From Nitrospira sp. (GTDB lineage: Bacteria; Nitrospirota; Thermodesulfovibrionia; Thermodesulfovibrionales; SM23-35), in NCBI GenBank assembly GCA_016873595.1, contig VGWZ01000059.1, positions 1 through 9,873 of the forward strand: 9,873 bases of DNA. Direction: 5' to 3'. Positions within the stretch are counted from its first letter, which is position 1, and the number at the start of each line of letters is the position of its first letter. The translations under genes were made by a program, and so were the position numbers. The notes under the pieces are model-generated. The model saw only the letters and a program-made list of their open reading frames with translations. It searched no databases and was not told the origin of the DNA. This document shows positions 1 through 7,306 of this stretch, piece by piece.

Positions 1-135
1 ATCTTGTTTGTCAAGGAAAAAATATTAAATCGTGTGCCTATGAAAATTTGAATCAGAAAAATATGAATGTAGAAAAATCAGGTATTTAGCTTAATATCTT
101 TGCTAAAATATGCCTATCACTGTCGAAAACGGGGG

Positions 136-246
136 GAGGTAGCGCTTCAATACAAGCAACTATGGATGGTAGAGCAGATATTTCGTTCCATGAAGACAAT
201 TCTCAGCACACGCCCCATATATCACAAATGTAAGGGCTATTTTTGA
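136..246 (+). pseudogene. Decayed C-terminal fragment of an IS4-superfamily (IS1634-like) transposase
   Basis: No intact gene lies here, but the frame starting near 136 reads EVALQYKQLWMVEQ, then IFRSMKTILSTRPIYHK, then KCKGYF and a stop (TGA 244-246). This is the conserved C-terminal stretch of DDE transposases of the IS4 superfamily, most like IS1634 members as I recall them. It keeps the Y-x2-L-x3-E-x6-K spacing of the YREK signature: Y codon 151-153, presumed catalytic Glu codon 172-174, Lys codon 193-195. Similarity stops abruptly after 'YHK', where the family normally continues for several dozen residues. Upstream of 136 the frame no longer looks like a transposase. I see no start codon, terminal inverted repeats or target duplication, so this is a relic. 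The family call is from memory of the motif. Confidence 0.7.
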
Positions 247-277
247 TTGGTTACCGAGAATTGCTGAATTCGTTCAA

Positions 278-306
278 TTGTATTTTTAACATTTTTATAT
301 TATAAT
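278..306 (+). promoter_or_regulatory. Predicted sigma70-type promoter of the pilus operon
   Basis: A perfect -10 box TATAAT (301-306) lies 17 bp downstream of TTGTAT (278-283, four of six matches to TTGACA, including the TTG). The spacer is AT-rich. Transcription would start near 313, giving a leader of about 30 nt before the first gene. A Shine-Dalgarno GGAGAGG (328-334) follows. This is the only strong promoter-like pair seen ahead of the operon. Confidence 0.65.
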
Positions 307-344
307 TCAGGCTATAGACCAATAAATGGAGAGGTATTGAGTTA

Positions 345-1682
345 TTGAGAAGGGCTGTAGCTGTAAGTTTTGAAGGAGAAGATGTCAGAATAGTATACGC
401 AACTTTAAAAAGAACGGGCATTGAGGTCGATGATGCCTTAATAGTAAAGGATGAGCAATTTGATCATTTTCTTGAGGAAGAAAGGGCAAAGGAATTCATA
501 GTTGTAAGTAGCTTCAAGGGTTTCTTCCAAGATACAGTCCTTATTCCACCGACAAAAAAAAGGTTCATAAAAAGGCTGATTGAGGCAGAGGTCAAGAAGA
601 GATCTCAATTTAAAGATTTTTCTTTCCTTTACACAATATCAGGTGAAAAGATTGTAGAACATAGAAGGATAAAAGAGGTCTCTGTCTTTGCTGTTAAGAA
701 AGAGGATATGAAGGATATAGTTGACAGATTCGTTCTCAGGGGCAAAGTCATTAAGGCTATTTATCCTGATATTTTCTCTATCGCCTGTCTAATAGGGTCG
801 GAACCGGTACCCTTTCTCTGCATCTCGGAAACGGGTCTAAATAAGAATATGTTTTTGATCAAAGATGGCGTAATACAATTTATCAGGATAGCCCAATCTG
901 CTGAAAAGGGGATCAGAGATATTGATATTCAGAACATCAATATGACTGTTAATTATTGCAGACAGAATCTGAAGATAAACCCATATGCTGTCGCACTTGC
1001 AGGAAGCGTCTGCAGTGATTACAATGTAACTACAGGTACATCGATACCTATAGCGTGTCTTTCACATCGCATGTCTCTAACAAGAAATGATTCACTATAC
1101 CTTGATTTTATATCTCCCCTTTCAGCCTTCTTTGTCCCGAAGGACAGAGACATAAACCTATTACCCGGAGAGTATAAAAATCTTTTTCAAACAAGGCTAT
1201 TTCTGAAATATTCGACTGCTCTATTTATGATGCTCTCGCTTATAGGTATGGGCTATACAGGGTATATAGCAAAAAATATTGTTGAACTGAAAAGTAAACT
1301 TAATTCCATAAGGGCAAGTCTTCCTGATGTTAATAATACACTAACCATATACGATACGAAGAAGGCTGAGCTGGCTGGATACATGCCTTTTATAACATCT
1401 TTCAGGAATGCTACATCAATTCCAGACATTCAAAAATTTCTGTCTTTGCTTTCTGAACTAAAGACGGATACTATCAGAATAGATCACACTTCCATAACTG
1501 CTGGGGATAACATTTTGAATGTAGAGCTGAAGGGGTCTGTAAAGACAGAGGGTTATGCAAATATGCAGATGCATTATCAGAAACTTATTGACTCTATTTC
1601 AGGTATAAAAGGTGCCAGTATAAAAGGGCATAGACTTGAGTTCAGGGACAAGAGTTTCCGTGTGGAGATAACGTACCAATGA
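345..1682 (+). CDS. PilM-PilN fusion protein (MshI/GspL-like inner-membrane assembly component)
   Basis: 445 aa. The start is a TTG, 10 nt after GGAGAGG (328-334); the other nearby TTG (337) is closed by a stop. Residues 1 to about 255 look like the actin-fold PilM/GspL cytoplasmic domain. INLLP at 270-274 is the hallmark of PilN. One membrane helix follows at about 289-309, then a short coiled-coil-like stretch and a periplasmic ferredoxin-like region to the end. In type IV pili PilM and PilN are separate proteins: PilM binds the cytoplasmic tail of PilN and couples it to the ATPase. Here both are in one chain, as in GspL or MshI. INLLP favours pilus over secretion ancestry. The gene heads a tightly packed operon, and its TGA overlaps the next ATG by four bases. 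The general role is firm; the exact symbol is not. Confidence 0.8.
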   Translation: MRRAVAVSFEGEDVRIVYATLKRTGIEVDDALIVKDEQFDHFLEEERAKEFIVVSSFKGFFQDTVLIPPTKKRFIKRLIEAEVKKRSQFKDFSFLYTISGEKIVEHRRIKEVSVFAVKKEDMKDIVDRFVLRGKVIKAIYPDIFSIACLIGSEPVPFLCISETGLNKNMFLIKDGVIQFIRIAQSAEKGIRDIDIQNINMTVNYCRQNLKINPYAVALAGSVCSDYNVTTGTSIPIACLSHRMSLTRNDSLYLDFISPLSAFFVPKDRDINLLPGEYKNLFQTRLFLKYSTALFMMLSLIGMGYTGYIAKNIVELKSKLNSIRASLPDVNNTLTIYDTKKAELAGYMPFITSFRNATSIPDIQKFLSLLSELKTDTIRIDHTSITAGDNILNVELKGSVKTEGYANMQMHYQKLIDSISGIKGASIKGHRLEFRDKSFRVEITYQ

Positions 1683-2218
1683 TTTACGGTGAACTCAAAA
1701 GACCTGTCACCTTTCACCTCATTGCAGGAATAGTCCTGAGTACGATTATTGTTTCTGCTGTTGTAATTGCTAAATATGAAAAGAGCCTTTCAGATACAAC
1801 AAAGAGGTCCGGGCTTATAAGAACAAATGCCTTGAAGGTGGAGCAGGCTGTGATAGATACGGACTCAGCGATGAGGAAGATAGACGGTTTATTGCCATCT
1901 TACTATCATTCAAGAAGCCACAAAGAGATCATGCTTTTAGCACTCGATGGGATAAAGACCGCCATTAAGGGCGCTGACATAACAGTAACAAACTTTGATG
2001 AAAGGGGAGGTGAAATAATACTTCCCGTAACTATCAGTATTCCTGTCGACAGCTATTTGCATCTGGTAAGTAATATTGGATACCTGCAGTCCATGAATTT
2101 CCCATTTTTTGCCATCAAGAACATTGTGATTGAAAAGGCAGCAGGGAAACCATCTGATGCTATACTATGTAAGATAGAGGGTTCACTGAGGATGCCTGCT
2201 AAAAAGGTAAAGGAATAA
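1679..2218 (+). CDS. PilO/GspM-like inner-membrane assembly protein (MshJ-like)
   Basis: 179 aa. ATGA overlap with the upstream gene implies translational coupling. There is a short cytoplasmic N-terminus, one membrane helix at about residues 11-32, and then a periplasmic part. That part starts with a helical segment (about 33-75) and ends in an alpha/beta region compatible with the PilO/GspM ferredoxin-like fold. These proteins dimerise with the PilN/GspL-type partner and form the periplasmic side of the alignment complex. No catalytic motif is expected or seen. Sequence identity in this family is very low, so the call rests on topology, size and position between the PilMN-like and PilP-like genes. 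This matches the mshI-mshJ-mshK order. A generic GspM annotation would be equally defensible. Confidence 0.65.
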   Translation: MIYGELKRPVTFHLIAGIVLSTIIVSAVVIAKYEKSLSDTTKRSGLIRTNALKVEQAVIDTDSAMRKIDGLLPSYYHSRSHKEIMLLALDGIKTAIKGADITVTNFDERGGEIILPVTISIPVDSYLHLVSNIGYLQSMNFPFFAIKNIVIEKAAGKPSDAILCKIEGSLRMPAKKVKE

Positions 2219-2730
2219 TGGACAGGAGGATGAAGATACAGATGGCCCTGCCATTTTTATTGATTATTGTTAGCCTTTTTACAGTAAAAATAATCAGTTT
2301 TAAACCCACTCTGCCCCCTGCGGAAATGAGGATGTTAAAGTTTGTTCCTGAAAAGATAGATATACGGGAGAGACAACCTTTTACAGTCAGCAGAGACCTG
2401 AGAAGCCCATTCGAGATGGCCAAAGCACCTCCATCAGGTTATCCTTCTGTGCCTCTTTCTGCAGTGGCTCCTCAGACACCAGCAGAGGCTAAACCCCACC
2501 TTGAAGCTTTAAAGGTCTCGATGATAGTCCTCAGTGAGGGCCGGAGGATGGCCATTGTGAATGGACTGGTTATTAAGGAAGGAGATAGTGTTGCCGGGAT
2601 GAGGGTAACAAAGATAGAGAAGAACAGGATATTGCTGAAGGAGGTCAAACCCTCTCCTGCTCGGTACGAGTCGATTCCGAATGATAAACCGGAAGAAACA
2701 AGATGGATATATCTGGAGGAGAAGAAATGA
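2218..2730 (+). CDS. PilP/GspC-like periplasmic linker protein (MshK-like)
   Basis: 170 aa. The start overlaps the previous stop by one base (TAATG, 2216-2220). A second ATG at 2230 sits directly against AGGAGG with no spacing, so it is a poor start. A single membrane helix spans about residues 7-27. A Pro/Ala-rich linker (about 70-95) follows, then a small beta domain (about 96-140) including MAIVNGLVIKEGDSV. This matches the homology-region domain of GspC and PilP, which contacts the N-terminal domain of the secretin. PilP is a lipoprotein, whereas this protein has an uncleaved anchor as GspC does. It lies immediately before the secretin, with an ATGA overlap at 2727-2730, as expected for the partner that links the inner-membrane complex to the outer-membrane channel. 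Confidence 0.65.
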   Translation: MDRRMKIQMALPFLLIIVSLFTVKIISFKPTLPPAEMRMLKFVPEKIDIRERQPFTVSRDLRSPFEMAKAPPSGYPSVPLSAVAPQTPAEAKPHLEALKVSMIVLSEGRRMAIVNGLVIKEGDSVAGMRVTKIEKNRILLKEVKPSPARYESIPNDKPEETRWIYLEEKK

Positions 2731-3602
2731 TTATAAAAGACAGGAGACAGATAACAGAACACAGTCCCCCCCACATCCCTCCCCCTCGAGGGGGGAGGGC
2801 GAGGGAGGGGGTGAAACTCTTTGCTCTGAGCTCTTTGTTCTGTGTCCTTTTTTTACTTTCTGCGTGTGCCACAACAGAACCGACAAAGTTAAGTTCTGAG
2901 TCGGGAGTTCAGAGTCCAGAGAAAAAGATATACCAGACCCCAAATGCCGAACAACGAACGCCGAACGCTGAACGCATAACCCCTGATTTTATGCCAGTCT
3001 CGGAAGAGCTCTCACCTCTTAAAACGAGGATTGTTTCCATTTCTGCGAGGGCCACACCTTTAAGGGATGTCCTTTATGTTATAGCCGAATCCACAGGATT
3101 GAACCTTGTAATGGAAAAAGGGGTAGAACCTGAGTTACCTGTGACTCTCACATTAAAGAATGTGAGTGCAGAGGACGCCTTGAATACAATCTTTACGTCT
3201 GTGGACTACTTCTATTCCGTAAAGGACAACATCCTCACTGTAAAAGTGATGGACACAAAGATATTCGAATTCGGCCATCCATCTGTCATTCAAAGTTATA
3301 CTGTTGATGTGGGAGGCGACATATTGGGTGGCGCCGTAGCAGGTGCTGCGGGTACAACAGCAGGCACAACCGGTGCAACAGCAGGCACAACCGGTGTAAC
3401 GGGCGCTACAGGAATCAAAGGTAGTGTGACACAAAAGGTAGAGAGCGATAAAACCTCTTTTCAATTATGGGATTCGATAGAAAAGACGATAGCAAGCCTC
3501 CTGGGCACTGCAGGGGGTGCTCAGCAAACACCAAAGGAGGCGGCTCCAGGGGGGCTCAACCACAACCCGGTTTCAGTGTTAACAGGATGGCAGGGACGAT
3601 AA
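2727..3602 (+). CDS. mshL: Secretin, N-terminal part of a frameshifted gene (MshL-like lipoprotein)
   Basis: This frame encodes the N-terminal half of the outer-membrane channel. ATG 2727 overlaps the upstream stop (ATGA) and follows GGAGGAG with good spacing. However, the lipoprotein signal lies further in: starting at GTG 2811 the protein begins VKLFALSSLFCVLFLLSAC, with the lipobox Cys at residue 19 (codon 2865-2867). That is an ordinary length, against residue 47 from 2727. The 28 extra residues come largely from a palindromic repeat (2777-2813), so GTG 2811 may be the working start. After the lipobox comes a repeat-like linker, then a secretin/TonB short N-terminal domain (TPLRDVLYVIAESTGLNLVM onward, about 3057-3235). 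A Gly/Thr/Ala-rich repeat (3354-3413) and DKTSFQLWDSIEKTIASLLG follow. After the G6 run at 3549 the frame becomes non-secretin and ends at 3602. Confidence 0.75.
   Translation: MIIKDRRQITEHSPPHIPPPRGGRAREGVKLFALSSLFCVLFLLSACATTEPTKLSSESGVQSPEKKIYQTPNAEQRTPNAERITPDFMPVSEELSPLKTRIVSISARATPLRDVLYVIAESTGLNLVMEKGVEPELPVTLTLKNVSAEDALNTIFTSVDYFYSVKDNILTVKVMDTKIFEFGHPSVIQSYTVDVGGDILGGAVAGAAGTTAGTTGATAGTTGVTGATGIKGSVTQKVESDKTSFQLWDSIEKTIASLLGTAGGAQQTPKEAAPGGLNHNPVSVLTGWQGR
2777..2813 (+). repeat. GC-palindrome/G-tract element, copy 1, on the secretin start
   Basis: 37 bp: CCCTCCCCCTCGAG followed by tracts G6-A-G3-CGA-G3-A-G5 and TG (the first G of G6 is shared with CTCGAG). The arms around TCGA are complementary. 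The C7 run at 2766-2772 extends the left arm imperfectly. The terminal GTG (2811-2813) is in frame with the lipoprotein signal of the secretin, and GAGGG 2801-2805 is spaced as a Shine-Dalgarno for it. The same element recurs at 7505 and 9830. Confidence 0.9.
3354..3413 (+). repeat. 21-bp tandem duplication in the secretin linker
   Basis: Two adjacent 21-bp units (3354-3374 and 3375-3395) differ only at the first base. They encode TTAGTTG and ATAGTTG. A decayed third unit (VTGATG) follows. The unit is a multiple of three, so copy-number change would alter linker length without breaking the frame. It lies in a low-complexity Gly/Thr/Ala spacer between the N-terminal domain and the secretin domain. 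Confidence 0.85.
3549..3554 (+). other. G6 run at the secretin frameshift point
   Basis: The two secretin frames can be joined here with no loss of expected sequence: PKEAAPGG in the first frame, then AQPQPGF in the second. A single extra G (seven instead of six) or a -1 slip restores a 539-aa protein. The run follows CCA and precedes CTC. The upstream G5 run at 3513-3517 is less likely, because the first frame still looks like natural linker (AGGAQQTPKEAAP) between the two runs. Confidence 0.7.
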
Positions 3603-4429
3603 TCGTTACAGCCACAAAAAAGGACCTGGGAAAGGTGGAGAATTATCTCGCACGACTCAGTAAGGTGCTTAACAGGCAGGTTATTATTGAGGCCCGTGTT
3701 GTAGAAGTACAACTATCAAAAAGTCTTAGATATGGTATTGATTGGTCAGCATTGGATATAAATAGTCTCGGCCAGGTTACGGTTAAAACCGATAAGTTTA
3801 CGAGTGTCGTAAGCGAGACTTTACCCAGTTTTCAGATTGGCGTAGCAAGATGGGACTTTACAGGCCTGTTGAAGGCACTCCAGACAATGGGAGAGGTGAG
3901 AGTACTTTCGAATCCGAAGGTAAATATAATGAATGGCCAGACAGCTCTGCTCTGTGTAGGGAGGAATGTAACCTTCGTATCGAGGGTGGAGACAACCTCT
4001 ACAGCCGCAGCTACGGGTGTGGTGCCTACCACTACCTTCACAGTCTACACCAGCAGTGTCCTTTCGGGCATTATGATTGGAATCGTCCCATATATAAGTG
4101 AAGCAGGAGAGATATCCCTGACCATAACGCCTATAGTCTCTGACCTTATAAGACTGGAGGATAGAACAGTTGGGAAGGTTGGAGAAAACACCATCCAGAT
4201 TTCCCTGCCGACTGTTGACCTCAGGGAGTTAAGCACAACTGTCAAGACCAAGGGTGGCCAGATGTTCATCATTGGAGGGCTTATACAGAATAGAGATAGA
4301 CTGGAGGATAAACAGGTACCTTTTCTCGGCAGTATTCCCATCATAGGGCATCTTTTTAAGAGTAGGGAAAAAATAGAGGAGAAGACAGAGCTCATTATAA
4401 TGCTTAGACCAACAATAGCAGAACAGTGA
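3554..4429 (+). CDS. mshL: Secretin, C-terminal part of the frameshifted gene (MshL-like pore domain)
   Basis: The reading frame shifts by -1 relative to the upstream part. From codon 3554 it reads AQPQPGFSVNRMAGTIIVTA, the usual junction between the N-domains and the secretin domain. QVIIEARVVEVQLSKSLRYG, the conserved pore-domain core, and VPFLGSIPIIGHLFKS with TELIIMLRPTI at the end follow. These are standard secretin signatures, so this half is complete. The same frame stays open back to an ATG at 3467, but those residues are out-of-frame noise and no Shine-Dalgarno precedes it. ATG 3587 is preceded only by a weak AACAGG. Joining the halves with one added base gives 539 aa from GTG 2811, a normal MshL size, so only one base separates this gene from intact. 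It stops one base before the ATPase start codon. Confidence 0.75.
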   Translation, partial: AQPQPGFSVNRMAGTIIVTATKKDLGKVENYLARLSKVLNRQVIIEARVVEVQLSKSLRYGIDWSALDINSLGQVTVKTDKFTSVVSETLPSFQIGVARWDFTGLLKALQTMGEVRVLSNPKVNIMNGQTALLCVGRNVTFVSRVETTSTAAATGVVPTTTFTVYTSSVLSGIMIGIVPYISEAGEISLTITPIVSDLIRLEDRTVGKVGENTIQISLPTVDLRELSTTVKTKGGQMFIIGGLIQNRDRLEDKQVPFLGSIPIIGHLFKSREKIEEKTELIIMLRPTIAEQ

Positions 4430-4430
4430 A

Positions 4431-6083
4431 ATGGCAACCCTGAAACTCGGTGAACAATTAAAGTCCAAAGGGCTTCTTACAGAGGCCCAGCTAAATGTTG
4501 CATTAGCCCAGCAGACGATAACAGGAGACCTCATTGGTGATACATTAACAAAGCTCGGTTTTGTCTCTTCAAAGGAGATGGCCCAGACCCTTGCAGAGCA
4601 AGCCGGTATCAGTTTTATCGATCTTGATAGTTATATGCCATCTGAAAATGCCCTTCGTCTTGTATCTCGAGAAATTGCTGAAAGTACAGGTTTTTTGCCA
4701 CTCAGCCTTGAAAAAGGTATTATTGCTATAGGAATAAATAGTCCGAGTAATATACTTGCCATAGACGTAGCCACCAGAATAAGCGGCAAACCTCCGAGGG
4801 CCTATATGGTAGATTCAGAAGGTTTCTACGATATCCTGGAAAAGGCTTATTACTTTTTAGAAAACCCCATACATAAACACATCGAGAAGGCCATCAATGA
4901 GATTAAGACCAGCGAGACCCCATCAGCAGCTACAATCTCATCACTCACAGAACTCTTAATCATGGATGGTATCAGAAGAAATGCAACCGATATCCATATA
5001 AACCCTGCGTTAAAGGCGGTCCATGTCTTTTACCGCATAGATGGCGTCCTGCAGCACGGTCACTGTTTCCCGAAGATTGCGCACAGCGGGGTCATCTCCA
5101 GGATAAAGATACTTTCAGAGCTTGATATAGCAGAGCAGAGACTGCCACAGGATGGCTCTTTTTCCTTCTCCTTCCTCGGCAGGAAATACGATATGCGTGT
5201 CTCAACTATTCCCACGATATATGGGGAGAACGTTGCAATAAGGATGCTGAGAGGTCTTGGTCCTTTACTGCGTATCTTGAATCTCGGATTTGATAAGCAC
5301 GATGTAGAGAGACTGCGTTTTTTGTTCTCAAAACCTTATGGCTTGATCCTGATCACAGGCCCCACAGGCAGCGGTAAGACAACAACCCTCTATGCAGTAT
5401 TGAGGGAAATAAATCTCCTCGAAAAGAATGTCCTTACTGTGGAAGACCCTGTGGAATATAAAATGAGCATGATCAGGCAGACAGAGGTTAATGAAAAGGC
5501 AGGATATAATTTTGCCCTCGCTGGTAGAAACTTCATGAGGCAGGACCCTGATGTTATGCTTTTAGGTGAAATAAGAGACGAGGAGACGGCACAGATAGCA
5601 ATAAGGGCTTCAATTACAGGGCATCTGGTTCTTACGACACTTCATACAAACGATGCGATTACCGCAATACCGAGACTCTTTGACCTGAATGTTGACAGGT
5701 ATCTGCTTTCATCTTCTCTTATGGCTGTTGTAGCCCAGAGGCTCGTGCGAAAGATATGCATAAATTGTAAGACTGAATACCCGCTCAAAAATGGAGAGCT
5801 GGTAGCTATGGGCCTGCCAGAACTCGAGGGAAAGATAAAAATAGCTTTTAGAAGCAAGGGGTGCTCAATCTGTAACAATACAGGTTATTCAGGAAGGACA
5901 GCCATAGGTGAGATACTCATCGTTAATGATGATATAAATGAATTGATTTATTCCGGTGCATCTATTAAGGCCTTAAAGGATGTTGCTATAAGGAATGGCA
6001 TGAAGACCATAAAGGATGACGGAATAAAGAAGGCTATTGAGGGTATAACAACATTTGAGGAAGTCTTGAGGGTTGCAGGATAA
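4431..6083 (+). CDS. mshE: Type IV pilus/MSHA assembly ATPase with MshEN domain (MshE/GspE/PilB family)
   Basis: 550 aa, starting one base after the secretin stop. It is the cytoplasmic hexameric motor for pilus extension. Residues 5-57 hold two 24-residue MshEN units with a five-residue spacer (TITGD, 29-33). This is the cyclic-di-GMP-binding layout known from Vibrio MshE, except that the first positions are KLG and LIG instead of RLG. The ATPase core shows Walker A GPTGSGKTT (310-318), DPDVMLLGEIRDEET (372-386) with the Walker B Glu at 380, and the His box GHLVLTTLHTND (397-408). A four-Cys zinc motif has CxxC at 443/446 and 478/481, typical of GspE and PilB. All key residues are present and the length is normal. 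Cyclic-di-GMP binding is inferred, not shown. Its direct partner is the next gene. Confidence 0.92.
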   Translation: MATLKLGEQLKSKGLLTEAQLNVALAQQTITGDLIGDTLTKLGFVSSKEMAQTLAEQAGISFIDLDSYMPSENALRLVSREIAESTGFLPLSLEKGIIAIGINSPSNILAIDVATRISGKPPRAYMVDSEGFYDILEKAYYFLENPIHKHIEKAINEIKTSETPSAATISSLTELLIMDGIRRNATDIHINPALKAVHVFYRIDGVLQHGHCFPKIAHSGVISRIKILSELDIAEQRLPQDGSFSFSFLGRKYDMRVSTIPTIYGENVAIRMLRGLGPLLRILNLGFDKHDVERLRFLFSKPYGLILITGPTGSGKTTTLYAVLREINLLEKNVLTVEDPVEYKMSMIRQTEVNEKAGYNFALAGRNFMRQDPDVMLLGEIRDEETAQIAIRASITGHLVLTTLHTNDAITAIPRLFDLNVDRYLLSSSLMAVVAQRLVRKICINCKTEYPLKNGELVAMGLPELEGKIKIAFRSKGCSICNNTGYSGRTAIGEILIVNDDINELIYSGASIKALKDVAIRNGMKTIKDDGIKKAIEGITTFEEVLRVAG

Positions 6084-7306
6084 TGCCATTTTTTTCATAC
6101 AGAGCTATTAACCCGAGCGGTGCCCTTGTAAAGGGAATGGTAGAGACCACCAATATGGACGTCGCATACGACAGTATTACAGCCTCAGGATTGCATATAA
6201 TAGACATAAAGAAATCCAATGAACGTATTGCATCCATCACAAAAAGGCTTCTCGCAAGGAGAATAAAGAGAAAGGACATTATTGAGTTCGCAAATAACCT
6301 TTCAGTGATGTTGAAGGCAGGCATACCCATCCTGACTGCCCTTTCTGATATAGCAGATATAGTAGAGACGACCGAAAGCAGATACTTCAAGCAGAAATTA
6401 GAGAGCATACGGAGGATGATAGAACTTGGCTCGAGATTCTCTGATGCAATTGCATCACATAAAGACATCTTTCCTGACATATTTATACGTCTCGTAATTA
6501 TCGGAGAGGAGACAGGACGTCTCGACAGGAGCCTCTCTGATGTGGCAACACATCTGCAGAGAATGGAAGACCTGGCCTCTTCCATCAAGAGGGCACTCAT
6601 ATATCCTGTATTTGCAATTATTACAACGACAGGTGCATTACTCTTCTGGCTGGTGTATGTTCTTCCCAAGGTCATAGTCGTCTTTAAGGATATGGGCATT
6701 ATCCTTCCTCTACCAACAAAGATACTCATCTCTGTCAGCAGCTTCACCCAGTCTTACTGGTTCCTCATATTGCTCAGTCCTGTGGCTGTGTTTCTTTTGA
6801 TAAAAACACTGAGGCAGAAAAAGGAAACACGATACCATGTCGATCTCGCAAAAATTAAATTCCCCATAATGAAGCACATAATATACAACAAGCTCCTCGC
6901 ATTATTTTCAGAACAGTTAAGGATTCTCACAATAGCAGGTATTACCATACACAGGTCTTTTGAGATAATAGCCGATACAATAGGCAATGATGCCTTTAAG
7001 GTAGCTATTGAGGATTCAATGCAGACCATAGAAGCAGGAAGCAGGATATCTGATGCCTTGAGGAAACACAAGGTATTCCCCCCGATACTCACGAGGATGA
7101 TTGATATAGGCGAAACAAGCGGAACCTTAGATGAACAATTTGCGTATCTCTCAGAATATTATCTAAAGAAGCTCGATGACGTATCACAGAAACTCGGCAA
7201 GATGATAGAGCCCGTTGTGATAACCTTTATAGGGTTAATTTTTGCACTGATAATAATTGGTCTCATATTCCCTATATATGAATTAGTGTCAAAGATGGGA
7301 AGATAA
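6083..7306 (+). CDS. mshG: Inner-membrane platform protein (MshG/PilC/GspF family)
   Basis: 407 aa, a normal family length. The ATG overlaps the ATPase stop by one base (TAATG). The protein has the duplicated GspF architecture. The first cytoplasmic four-helix domain covers about residues 65-165, with LKAGIPILTAL and GEETGRLDRSL. The second covers about 268-370, with LTIAGITIHRSFE and IGETSGTLDEQF. Predicted membrane helices lie at about 176-200, 225-243 and 378-400. The ATPase rotates or pushes this protein to insert pilin subunits into the growing filament. It is the last gene of the uninterrupted block: the next gene on this strand is 238 nt away behind several repeats. No frame damage is seen. 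GspF of type II secretion cannot be told apart by motif alone; the neighbours point to an MSHA-type pilus. Confidence 0.92.
   Translation: MPFFSYRAINPSGALVKGMVETTNMDVAYDSITASGLHIIDIKKSNERIASITKRLLARRIKRKDIIEFANNLSVMLKAGIPILTALSDIADIVETTESRYFKQKLESIRRMIELGSRFSDAIASHKDIFPDIFIRLVIIGEETGRLDRSLSDVATHLQRMEDLASSIKRALIYPVFAIITTTGALLFWLVYVLPKVIVVFKDMGIILPLPTKILISVSSFTQSYWFLILLSPVAVFLLIKTLRQKKETRYHVDLAKIKFPIMKHIIYNKLLALFSEQLRILTIAGITIHRSFEIIADTIGNDAFKVAIEDSMQTIEAGSRISDALRKHKVFPPILTRMIDIGETSGTLDEQFAYLSEYYLKKLDDVSQKLGKMIEPVVITFIGLIFALIIIGLIFPIYELVSKMGR

Noticed and set aside
197..263. 8-bp inverted repeat CAATTCTC / GAGAATTG upstream of the promoter
   Set aside because: The arms are short and 51 nt apart, and the left arm lies in the transposase relic; chance is likely.
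2703..2726. Further upstream ATG for the secretin at 2703
   Set aside because: It is buried in the previous gene with no good ribosome binding site; ATG 2727 (coupled) or GTG 2811 (signal peptide) fit better.
2645..2943. Minus- and plus-strand small frames across the secretin start, with Pro/Gly-rich peptides
   Set aside because: They are alternative translations of palindrome copy 1 and have no ribosome binding site or protein-like remainder.
6034..6747. Long open frame on the minus strand opposite the platform protein gene
   Set aside because: It lies wholly across the well-supported GspF-family gene and the end of the ATPase gene, and its translation resembles no family. It is a shadow of codon bias.
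345..7306. A true type II secretion operon rather than a pilus operon
   Set aside because: Single genes could be Gsp members, but INLLP in the PilMN fusion, the MshEN motif, the MshL-like secretin junction and the MshM/MshN-type neighbours together favour an MSHA-type pilus. No pilin is in view to settle it.
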